Below, in pieces: positions 1 through 6,801 of a stretch of DNA of 11,071 nucleotides. The DNA comes from JADFRD01 sp964491015 (GTDB lineage: Bacteria > Fidelibacterota > Marinisomatia > Marinisomatales > TCS55): positions 1 through 11,071 of the forward strand of contig CAZBEY010000064.1 of assembly GCA_964491015.1 (NCBI GenBank), in the 5' to 3' direction. The notes beneath the pieces were generated by a model, which had not been told where the DNA came from, made no database searches, and saw only the letters and a program-made list of their open reading frames with translations. How positions within the stretch are numbered: the stretch's first letter is position 1; each line of letters begins with the position of its first letter. A program made the position numbers and the translations under genes.

Positions 1-106
1 CGGAATTTCGGATTTTATTTTTCCCGTATACCCCACACCTTTATTTAAAAGTTCTTATATTCAGTGTATTAATTTCCGATGTTTACGGTATGACAAGGAG
101 GTTTTT

Positions 107-133
107 ATGGAGTTTGGGTGCCGATGTCACTGA
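107..133 (+). CDS. possible 8-codon leader ORF with a strong Shine-Dalgarno
   Basis: A near-perfect ribosome binding site, AAGGAGG at 95-101, sits 5 nt before ATG 107. The frame reads MEFGCRCH and then TGA. Reading through the TGA gives only three more codons before TAA, so this is not another selenoprotein. It could be a translated leader peptide, the remnant of a gene start, or chance. Nothing shows that the peptide has a function, and the extended -10 element downstream may uncouple it from the DUF3160 gene. Confidence 0.2.
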   Translation: MEFGCRCH

Positions 134-137
134 TTGA

Positions 138-146
138 TGGTATAAT
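138..146 (+). promoter_or_regulatory. extended -10 promoter element for the DUF3160 gene
   Basis: TGGTATAAT matches the extended -10 consensus TGnTATAAT exactly. Transcription would start near 152-154, giving a leader of about 36 nt before ATG 189. No convincing TTGACA-like -35 is seen at the right distance, which extended -10 promoters can tolerate. Some FCB-group phyla use different promoter consensus sequences, which lowers confidence. Confidence 0.4.
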
Positions 147-188
147 TCTTTTCCGAAATCCATTACTTTAATTTTCTTGGGAGTAGGT

Positions 189-2762
189 ATGAAAAATACA
201 AAGTTATACGCATGGCTAATCATTAGCATTTCTTTTATTTTTTGCGTTAAAGCCGTTTTTGCTCAAGACTCATTCAACACAGGTGACTTTTACCAATTCA
301 TGACAGACCACCAAGACATGGAGAGCCAAGCACTGTTAAACATGTACCCGCCACTGACGACCTATTGGTCTCAGAGAGGCATCCCAACTAATCTCAATAC
401 ATACGAATATTTAGATTCGATCAAGATCAAGTATGAACTGACGGATGATGAGCTGGAGGCGCTGGAAGATCAACATTTCGTTGTAACGGAGCGTATGAGC
501 TTTCCTTCGATGGGCGATGCATTCATCGACATTTTTCGCAAAGATTTACCTGTATTTATTTCCACTGATGCAATCCTGCAAGCTTTTCATCTGTCCTATG
601 ACAAAATATTGAAGAGTCTGGAGTATGCAATCCTGGAACCTGATTTGCAAAAGGTCCTCGATGGTATGGTTGCAGCTTACCCGAAATTATTGAACCGGTA
701 TCAATCCAACGAGGCAATGGGGGAGGCACTTGAAGATGTGGACCTCTATATAACAATGGCTAAATCACTTCTGGAGGGATTTCCTGTTGCTCCCCAATTA
801 ATTTCAACTGCTTTTTTCGATCAATACTGGAGTGCCGTTGAAGCAGAGCAGTTTGTTGACATGCCTTTGTTCACGAGTGTACAACGCAAACTCGACTTCT
901 CACAGTTTACAGTACGGGGGCATTATACGGAGTCTGAAACACTCTCCAGGTATTTTCGATCCATGATGTGGCTTGGCAGAATGGACTTTCTTCTTACCCA
1001 ACCACCCGGCTCGCTTCCGGAAGCAGACATACGACGGATGAATATGGGTACACTGTTATTGAATGAGTTATTAACGCTCACTTTGGAAGGCAGCACATTG
1101 GTCGAGATGGATGAAATTATTACTTTTATGGTCGGTGAAAGTGATAACCTGACATGGACAGAACTGCAGGAAATTATTACCGATCAAAGTATCGGTGGCG
1201 CCGATAACCTGTTGGATGAGACGGTCTATTCCTCATTTCAAAGTGCCATAGAACAGTCACCTTATTCGGATCAGAAAATATTATCAAATATTTTTATATA
1301 CGATGGTTTTGACGAACCACAGTCTCTCCCTGTTTCTTTCAAATTATTAGGTCAACGTTTCATCATTGATTCGTATATATTCTCGAAGGTTGTATTCCCG
1401 TGGATAAGATATCAAAATGCAAACGTCTGGCGTCCCATGCCGGATCCTTTAGATGCCATGTTTGCTCTTGGGAACGATGATGCTCTCCAACTGATTAAAG
1501 ATGATCTGGATACATATAAGTACTCATCGTCCCTTGCAGGTGTCAGATATCTGGTGGATGCGTATGATAATGAATTCTGGTCCCAGTCCCTTTACAACAC
1601 ATGGCTGAATACATTGCGCGCATTGAATCCACCTGATAACGTTAATAATCTACCGTTTTTTATGCAAACAACCGGCTGGCATCAACAGAAACTGAATACA
1701 CAGCTTTCATCCTGGGCTCAGTTGAGGCATGACAATCTGCTATATGCCAAACAATCTTATACTGGAGGGGTAAGCTGCTGGTACCCCCACGGTTACGTGG
1801 AACCCTATCCGGAATTTTACCGTCAGATAGGTTATTTCGCCGAGCGGGCGGGGTCCTATTTTTCCACGTTGGTCGTGGAGGATAGTATTACGATCCAAGA
1901 TATTGTGAATTATTATCAAGAAATGGGTTCGATTGTTGATACACTTAAATCGCTTGCATTGAAAGAACTTGATGGAACACCGTTCAATGAAAGTGATATC
2001 GATTTTCTTAGAAGGGTACTTACCAGTGAATGGCAGCAAAGTGGGAGCGGCCCTGCTATACCGCCTGATGGTTGGTATATCAAATTATTCTATCTATACA
2101 AATATGATGAATGGGGCGCCGCTTTTGAAGATGATTACATTGTGGCGGATGTCCATACCCAGCCGACAGATGAATTCGGTACAGTGGTTGGGAGGGTACT
2201 GCATGTTGGTGTTGGTCAGGTAAACTTGGGAGTTTACCTGGTAGACCAGACACCAAGCTGTGATTCCCCACTTGCTTACGTCGGGCCTGCCATGTCGTAC
2301 TACGAACACATTACGGAAAATTTTGACAGATTGACGGATGAAAGATGGTACGAAATAGTTGATGCCGGTCATGTTCCTCCCCGTCCAGATTGGGTCAATA
2401 TTTATCTGATGGATGGGTCAGGTTCAACTCCTCCACAAGGGCGTGAACTTGCCGGGGAAGTATTTATGGGTCTTGAAGATCCCGGCGCATCTCTTCCGAC
2501 TTCTTTTAAACTGCATCAGAATTATCCAAATCCTTTTAATCCGGTTACGACTATCCGCTATGAACTACCTATTCAGACTAAAGTAAAATTGATAATTTAT
2601 AATATCATGGGACAGGAAGAGGTGATACTGGTGAATGGTGAACTGGAAGCTGGTGAACATGAGGTTATTTGGAATGCGGCGAATATGTCCAGCGGCATTT
2701 ACTTTTATCAGATAAAAACCGGTAGTTTTATACAAACCAAGAAATTTATTTTGTTAAAATAA
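189..2762 (+). CDS. exported DUF3160-family protein with C-terminal type IX sorting domain
   Basis: This 857-residue exported protein has a signal peptide (about residues 1-25, ending ...AVFA before QDSF). Its long body resembles DUF3160 proteins, recognised by blocks such as ISTDAILQAFHLSYD near the N-terminus and the aromatic, Cys-containing GGVSCWYPHGYVEPYPEFYR region. Residues 778-857 form the NYPNPFNP-type Por sorting domain, a beta-sandwich that directs passage across the outer membrane by the type IX system. DUF3160 has no established biochemical role, so I assign none. The frame is open from a TTG at 177, but ATG 189 starts the signal peptide directly and has GGGAG at 179-183, 5 nt upstream. 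The gene stands alone, with 199 nt before its downstream neighbour. Family assignment is from recalled sequence patterns; the sorting domain is clear. Confidence 0.85.
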   Translation: MKNTKLYAWLIISISFIFCVKAVFAQDSFNTGDFYQFMTDHQDMESQALLNMYPPLTTYWSQRGIPTNLNTYEYLDSIKIKYELTDDELEALEDQHFVVTERMSFPSMGDAFIDIFRKDLPVFISTDAILQAFHLSYDKILKSLEYAILEPDLQKVLDGMVAAYPKLLNRYQSNEAMGEALEDVDLYITMAKSLLEGFPVAPQLISTAFFDQYWSAVEAEQFVDMPLFTSVQRKLDFSQFTVRGHYTESETLSRYFRSMMWLGRMDFLLTQPPGSLPEADIRRMNMGTLLLNELLTLTLEGSTLVEMDEIITFMVGESDNLTWTELQEIITDQSIGGADNLLDETVYSSFQSAIEQSPYSDQKILSNIFIYDGFDEPQSLPVSFKLLGQRFIIDSYIFSKVVFPWIRYQNANVWRPMPDPLDAMFALGNDDALQLIKDDLDTYKYSSSLAGVRYLVDAYDNEFWSQSLYNTWLNTLRALNPPDNVNNLPFFMQTTGWHQQKLNTQLSSWAQLRHDNLLYAKQSYTGGVSCWYPHGYVEPYPEFYRQIGYFAERAGSYFSTLVVEDSITIQDIVNYYQEMGSIVDTLKSLALKELDGTPFNESDIDFLRRVLTSEWQQSGSGPAIPPDGWYIKLFYLYKYDEWGAAFEDDYIVADVHTQPTDEFGTVVGRVLHVGVGQVNLGVYLVDQTPSCDSPLAYVGPAMSYYEHITENFDRLTDERWYEIVDAGHVPPRPDWVNIYLMDGSGSTPPQGRELAGEVFMGLEDPGASLPTSFKLHQNYPNPFNPVTTIRYELPIQTKVKLIIYNIMGQEEVILVNGELEAGEHEVIWNAANMSSGIYFYQIKTGSFIQTKKFILLK

Positions 2763-2961
2763 GGAAGATTTGCCCATAGAAGCCTTGGCAGGAGAGGATA
2801 GGTTTGGTAATAATAAAAGTTAATTTGTTTGGAGGTAAATATAGGCGGGTGGTATTCCAACCAGGAAATCTAATCAATGATTATTGGAACAGTTGAAGAG
2901 AAATGAGATTAAATAAGAAAACTTCAAATCATAAATCTAATCTATTGGAAGCAGCAGCATT

Positions 2962-3669
2962 ATGACATCCAATTCTGATATATCTATCCGATACCATTTT
3001 ATTTTTGATAATGAACAGAAGATAGATTATGAAATTAAACTGGACTCTGAGACATGCGAATCAATAACACCGGAGAGAACTGATATTCCCTTTTGGTGCA
3101 GATTGGATTATATTAAATGCCCGGACTGTATTCAACAATCAACAGGATTCGATCATTGTCCACTGGCAGTCAAGTCTATTGACCTTATTAATCTTTTTAG
3201 AAATACTGTTTCTCACGATATTGTCGATGTCGTTGTTGAAACCGATGAAAGAAATTATAGCAAGAGCCAGATACCTGTTCAACGGGCATTAGGATCTATT
3301 TTAGGAATTATCATGGTAACAAGCGGATGTGAAGACCTTGACAAACTCCGACCCATGGTTCGTTTCCATCTTCCTTTTGCTTCCATCGAAGAAACCATTT
3401 ATAGAGCAACTTCAATGTATCAATTAGCACAATATTTAAGGACTAAACATGGGTTTGAACCCGATCTGGATATGGGTGGACTAATCAAAACCTATAAAAA
3501 GATACACCGGATTAATGCTAACTTTGTAAAGCGATTACAAAAAGCCACAGAACAGGATGCCAACTTAAATGCTGTCGTTATTTTGGACACTTTTTCACAA
3601 ATGGTTCCTCTGGAAATACAAGAATCTTTGGATGATTTTGAAAAACTTTTTTCACCATACCTTCAATAA
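2962..3669 (+). CDS. conserved hypothetical protein with a cysteine cluster (possibly DUF6901-like)
   Basis: A 235-residue soluble protein with no signal peptide or membrane segment. The N-terminus (about 7-30) looks like a small beta sheet. A cysteine cluster follows: C46, C53-P-D-C56 and H65-C66-P, spaced like a metal-binding site. The middle holds an SGC (C123) followed by LDKLRPMVRFHLPFASIEE, a block that looks strongly conserved, and then a helical C-terminal half. It resembles what I recall of the DUF6901 family, but I am not certain, and no function is known to me. The ATG at 2962 has only a weak GGAAG at 2947-2951. The gene is isolated: 199 nt separate it from the upstream gene and 284 nt from the downstream one. 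An 8-bp inverted repeat spans its stop codon. Confidence 0.7.
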   Translation: MTSNSDISIRYHFIFDNEQKIDYEIKLDSETCESITPERTDIPFWCRLDYIKCPDCIQQSTGFDHCPLAVKSIDLINLFRNTVSHDIVDVVVETDERNYSKSQIPVQRALGSILGIIMVTSGCEDLDKLRPMVRFHLPFASIEETIYRATSMYQLAQYLRTKHGFEPDLDMGGLIKTYKKIHRINANFVKRLQKATEQDANLNAVVILDTFSQMVPLEIQESLDDFEKLFSPYLQ

Positions 3670-3679
3670 GCTGAAGGTA
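3658..3679 (+). other. hairpin around the stop codon of the 235-residue gene
   Basis: TACCTTCA (3658-3665) and TGAAGGTA (3672-3679) form a perfect 8-bp stem with a 6-nt loop, ATAAGC, that contains the TAA stop at 3667-3669. No T-run follows, so it does not look like a classic intrinsic terminator. It may still mark the transcript end or protect a 3' end. Confidence 0.4.
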
Positions 3680-3803
3680 GTAATTCAAAATCAAATCAAT
3701 CAGGAATCAACACCAGACCGTATCCCTATTGACCCTTTTCGGAAATTACTCATGTTTGATTTAGTAAGTTTATGGAACATAGCTACAATAAATTATTAAT
3801 TTG

Positions 3804-3819
3804 TTCATTCATTCATTCA
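3804..3819. repeat. (TTCA)4 tetranucleotide repeat
   Basis: Four perfect TTCA copies lie in the 284-nt gap before the aminopeptidase gene. The gap holds no ORF of note. Short tetranucleotide tracts can slip and change promoter spacing, but four copies about 135 nt before the start codon is weak evidence for that. Confidence 0.5.
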
Positions 3820-3953
3820 ATGGATACCCATAGCCGCATCTATGTTTATCAAATCGGTTATATCCACTAATAATTCGCCATTTCAAGCAATACGCATTCC
3901 GTGTTAGGTTTTTAAGGCATAATTACTGTACTATTCATTAAAAGGAATCATAA

Positions 3954-5681
3954 ATGCATCGCCTACCAATATTATTATTCATTTCATTCTTGTCCTTGAA
4001 TTGTTCCCATTTATTGTCGTTAAAACAACCAGAACATTCTTATCGACGTGCTGATCCCGTTTTAAGTAACCCTGAAAACGCTGATGCATATCCTGAATTA
4101 ACGGAACGAAACAGACTCATTGGAAGTCTCTCATCCGAAAGAACTTGTTATGATGTGACCTACTACGATCTGAACTTGGCTATTGACTTGGATAACAAAA
4201 CGATCAACGGATACAATAGAGTATCTGGAATAGCGGTCAATGAATTTTCAACATTACAAATAGACTTTCGCAATGAAATGAACATCGATAGCATTTTATT
4301 TAGAGGTATCCGGTTAATCTATACACGAGAAAAAGATGCCGTATTTATTGAATTTCCATCATTGGAAGAAGGAACACGGTTTTCATTCACCGTCTACTAT
4401 CATGGAACACCCAGAGTGGCGCCCCGCCCCCCGTGGGATGATGGTTTTGTTTGGGAAACAGATAAGGCTGGCAGACCATTTATCGGCGTAACCAGCGAAG
4501 GTCTGGGTGGGAGTCATTGGTGGCCCTGTAAAGATCATATTGCGGACGAACCGGATAGCATGGCTATTAATATTACCATTCCTGAAGACCTGATTTGTGT
4601 TGCTAACGGGAAGTTAAGGGAACGAATTAAAATGAATGATGGGAAAACCGAATTTCGGTGGTTTGTGAATAACCCCATCAACGATTATAACGTTTCTATT
4701 AATATTGGAAATTACGTAAGTATACATGATACGATCCAATCTCTTGGAGAAATCAGGAATGCAACGTATTATGTTTTAGATTATAACGAAGACGTTGCTC
4801 GGGAATATTTCAAGGAAGCACGTTCGGTCATAAGAGTATTGGAGCATTATTTTGGTCCTTATCAATGGTGGAATGATGGGTACAAGCTTGTTCAGACTCC
4901 ATATTTAGGAATGGAGCACCAATCAGCAGTTGCTTACGGAAATGATTTTAGAATCTATGATAAATCAAAATCTCGCTCTCTTTATGGTTTTATTGACTAT
5001 ATAACGCTTCATGAAACAGCTCATGAATGGTGGGGTAATAGTATTACTGCGTGCGATCCTGCAGACGTGTGGATTCACGAAGGATTCGGGACATATTCTG
5101 AAGTTTTGTATGTCGAATATCTATTTGGATATGAAATGAGTATTGACTATTTGATTCAAAAGAGAAAGTATATCGGTAATAAAAAGGTAATTGTTGGGCC
5201 TCGAAATCAGAATTATTGGGGTTTTTATGATGCGTATAATAAAGGTGCCTGGATTATTCATACTTTGCGAAACGTTATTGACGATGATGAAGTATTTTTA
5301 AATACATTAAAAGGATTTGCAGTAGACAATGCAAAAAGTATTGTATGCACTGAAGACGTTCGCGATTATTTTTCAGAGAAGACTGGAATTGACTTAATGT
5401 CGTTTTTTAATCAATATCTGTATAACAGAACCGTCCCCACATTGGAATATGCCCAAGAAAATGGGAAATTTTATTGTCGGTGGACTGATGTCATCAAGGG
5501 GTTTGATATGCCTGTTAATTTATTGATAAATAAGGTAGATACCCGGATAATGCCGACGACCGAAACAAGCACATTGGAAATTCCAAAATACGCCACTGTT
5601 GAAGTGAAAGATTGGGAATATTTGATTATAAAAAAAGAAAACAAAAATTTACTTCCTAGTGGAATTACAAGTAGCGAGTGA
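3954..5681 (+). CDS. M1-family (gluzincin) zinc aminopeptidase, exported, possible lipoprotein
   Basis: A 575-residue M1 metallopeptidase that should remove N-terminal residues from peptides outside the cytoplasm. The zinc site is complete: H353-E-x-x-H357 followed 19 residues later by E376 (HExxH-x18-E). The exopeptidase motif appears as G319-M-E-H322, a variant of GxMEN. The Y428-N-K-G block fits the conserved tyrosine region near the transition state. The protein ends about 140 residues after this block, so it lacks the long C-terminal domain of aminopeptidase N. The N-terminus is a signal peptide with C17 after LSLN, a poor but possible lipobox, so it may be a lipoprotein. ATG 3954 is preceded by AAAGGA (3941-3946) at good spacing. 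Peptide scavenging is the likely role, as an inference. Confidence 0.93.
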   Translation: MHRLPILLFISFLSLNCSHLLSLKQPEHSYRRADPVLSNPENADAYPELTERNRLIGSLSSERTCYDVTYYDLNLAIDLDNKTINGYNRVSGIAVNEFSTLQIDFRNEMNIDSILFRGIRLIYTREKDAVFIEFPSLEEGTRFSFTVYYHGTPRVAPRPPWDDGFVWETDKAGRPFIGVTSEGLGGSHWWPCKDHIADEPDSMAINITIPEDLICVANGKLRERIKMNDGKTEFRWFVNNPINDYNVSINIGNYVSIHDTIQSLGEIRNATYYVLDYNEDVAREYFKEARSVIRVLEHYFGPYQWWNDGYKLVQTPYLGMEHQSAVAYGNDFRIYDKSKSRSLYGFIDYITLHETAHEWWGNSITACDPADVWIHEGFGTYSEVLYVEYLFGYEMSIDYLIQKRKYIGNKKVIVGPRNQNYWGFYDAYNKGAWIIHTLRNVIDDDEVFLNTLKGFAVDNAKSIVCTEDVRDYFSEKTGIDLMSFFNQYLYNRTVPTLEYAQENGKFYCRWTDVIKGFDMPVNLLINKVDTRIMPTTETSTLEIPKYATVEVKDWEYLIIKKENKNLLPSGITSSE

Positions 5682-5711
5682 TGATTGATGATTGTAATTT
5701 TTCGACTGTTT

Positions 5712-5718
5712 GAGGAGA
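5712..5718 (+). promoter_or_regulatory. strong ribosome binding site opening the seven-gene run
   Basis: GAGGAGA lies 4 nt before ATG 5723. It is the best Shine-Dalgarno among the seven clustered genes. Most later genes in the run have poor sites of their own and appear to depend on translational coupling through overlapping stop and start codons. Confidence 0.6.
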
Positions 5719-5722
5719 CAGA

Positions 5723-6259
5723 ATGAACGGACAAAATTTTACCGCACTGTTTCATGTGTTGGACAGTGAGCAGCAGATCATACAGCGCACAGATCAAAAA
5801 GCATTCACGTTGCTTTCTATCCTGGGTGTTTTTATGGTCTTTTTCATCATACATTTTTTAAAAATTCAAATGGATTGGCTCAGGTTCATTTTGGTTGTAG
5901 TGTACTTTATAGCAGCATTTTTAGCTATTGTTAATCTGATGCTTGTGATTGTGCCGAGAATCCGAAAAGATGCGGCAAAAGATAATGACCCCGAAATCAA
6001 TGCTACTTTCTTTGGTGGAATTAGTACATTCAGTTCTTCAGCGGAATATGCTGATTATCTATCAAAAATATCCGGTGATGATAAAAAGGTCTATAACATG
6101 TTTGCAAATCAGGTTTTTGCTTTAGGTAAAATCAATTCTTATAAAAACAATGCTCTAAAGAAAGCGATAATATTTTTTGCTGTCGCTATTATGTCAGAAT
6201 TGCTAATTATTATGTCAATGGCATGGGGAAGGGCGTTGCCTTTCTTATTCCCTGGATAA
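5723..6259 (+). CDS. membrane protein resembling Pycsar effectors (DUF5706 / PycTM-like)
   Basis: A 178-residue membrane protein with three clear hydrophobic helices, about residues 28-46, 53-77 and 148-166. The layout matches the DUF5706 Pycsar-effector family as I recall it: an N-terminal amphipathic helix running into T23-D-Q-K-A27 at the first membrane segment, a VPR (77-79) at the end of the second, then a cytosolic stretch with F96-F-G-G and a S-x-x-E-Y-x-x-Y-L segment (105-113), and a final helix. In characterised Pycsar systems such proteins damage the membrane when a pyrimidine cyclase makes cCMP or cUMP during phage infection. No cyclase is encoded in this window, so an anti-phage role is unproven. 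It may be an orphan or a housekeeping relative. Its stop overlaps the next gene's start (TAATG, 1 nt). Confidence 0.6.
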   Translation: MNGQNFTALFHVLDSEQQIIQRTDQKAFTLLSILGVFMVFFIIHFLKIQMDWLRFILVVVYFIAAFLAIVNLMLVIVPRIRKDAAKDNDPEINATFFGGISTFSSSAEYADYLSKISGDDKKVYNMFANQVFALGKINSYKNNALKKAIIFFAVAIMSELLIIMSMAWGRALPFLFPG

Positions 6260-6801
6260 TGAGACAGCTTCTACTTTTCGTTGGTTTTATTTGGATTGGG
6301 TGTGCGACTCCGGGCACTCAGGGTCCGCCCGGACCCAGAGGGGAGCAAGGTATTCCTGGTGAAAAAGGTCCCAAAGGTGAACAGGGAATACCCGGTGAGA
6401 AAGGAGCTCCAGGTGAGAAAGGAGCTCCGGGGTTTGTTGATCCGTTACTGGTGGAAAAAATTGAGAAATCTCTGGAGAATTTCAACCAGAACGGAAATAA
6501 AGAAATTATCACTGCTTCAGTCCAATTTTCATTTGGTATCGCACCGCCTGTAATGGGATTTGCTGTCATGACGAATTACGGAAATATTTATCAAATTAAA
6601 AATAAAAACCCGGTTACATTGGGAGATAATTTTGAATTTTTAGTAAGGATTGCTGATTATAATGATTTTGTTTCATTATCTTTCTTATCAGGGGGAGAAG
6701 GTCAAAATCATTTTTATATGGCCATCACAGAAAGTGGACATTCCTTTATTTCTGAAAACTTGAAAAAGTGGACTGCAAAGGGATCAATAGCATTAGAGTA
6801 A
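6259..6801 (+). CDS. collagen-like repeat lipoprotein
   Basis: A 180-residue predicted lipoprotein. It has a short signal peptide ending ...WIGC15, then 13 uninterrupted Gly-X-Y triplets (residues 19-57) rich in Pro, Glu and Lys, such as GIPGEK and GAPGEK, as in bacterial collagen-like proteins that form triple helices. Residues about 60-75 look helical and could be a trimerisation or register segment. The rest (about 80-180) is beta-rich with no recognised family. An earlier ATG at 6223 would add 12 residues, but ATG 6259 overlaps the previous stop as TAATG and starts the signal peptide directly, so I prefer it. Likely role: a trimeric surface stalk carrying a small globular head. That is inference from the repeat. 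The tight coupling to the Pycsar-effector-like gene suggests co-expression. Confidence 0.85.
   Translation: MRQLLLFVGFIWIGCATPGTQGPPGPRGEQGIPGEKGPKGEQGIPGEKGAPGEKGAPGFVDPLLVEKIEKSLENFNQNGNKEIITASVQFSFGIAPPVMGFAVMTNYGNIYQIKNKNPVTLGDNFEFLVRIADYNDFVSLSFLSGGEGQNHFYMAITESGHSFISENLKKWTAKGSIALE
6394..6429 (+). repeat. 18-bp tandem repeat within the collagen-like region
   Basis: GGTGAGAAAGGAGCTCC followed by A (6394-6411) or G (6412-6429): two adjacent 18-bp units identical except for the last base, encoding GEKGAP twice. The near identity at synonymous sites points to recent duplication by slippage, so repeat number probably varies between strains. Confidence 0.85.

Noticed and set aside
107..142. 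Second selenocysteine candidate (TGA after MEFGCRCH)
   Set aside because: Reading through adds only three codons before TAA, and no SECIS-like hairpin was seen.
1740..2372. Several minus-strand ORFs inside the DUF3160 gene
   Set aside because: They are short, overlap each other and a clearly coding frame, and show no recognisable domain.
2831..2835. GGAGG in the gap before the 235-residue gene as a ribosome site
   Set aside because: No ATG, GTG or TTG at suitable spacing follows with a meaningful ORF.
5679..5692. TGATGAT repeated twice at the aminopeptidase stop
   Set aside because: Only two 7-bp copies, which gives a tandem of stop codons. Too short to treat as a repeat element or operator.
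6318..6569. Antisense ORF with Pro/Gly-rich repeats
   Set aside because: It is the mirror of the collagen-like Gly-X-Y codons on the opposite strand and has no start signals or independent evidence.
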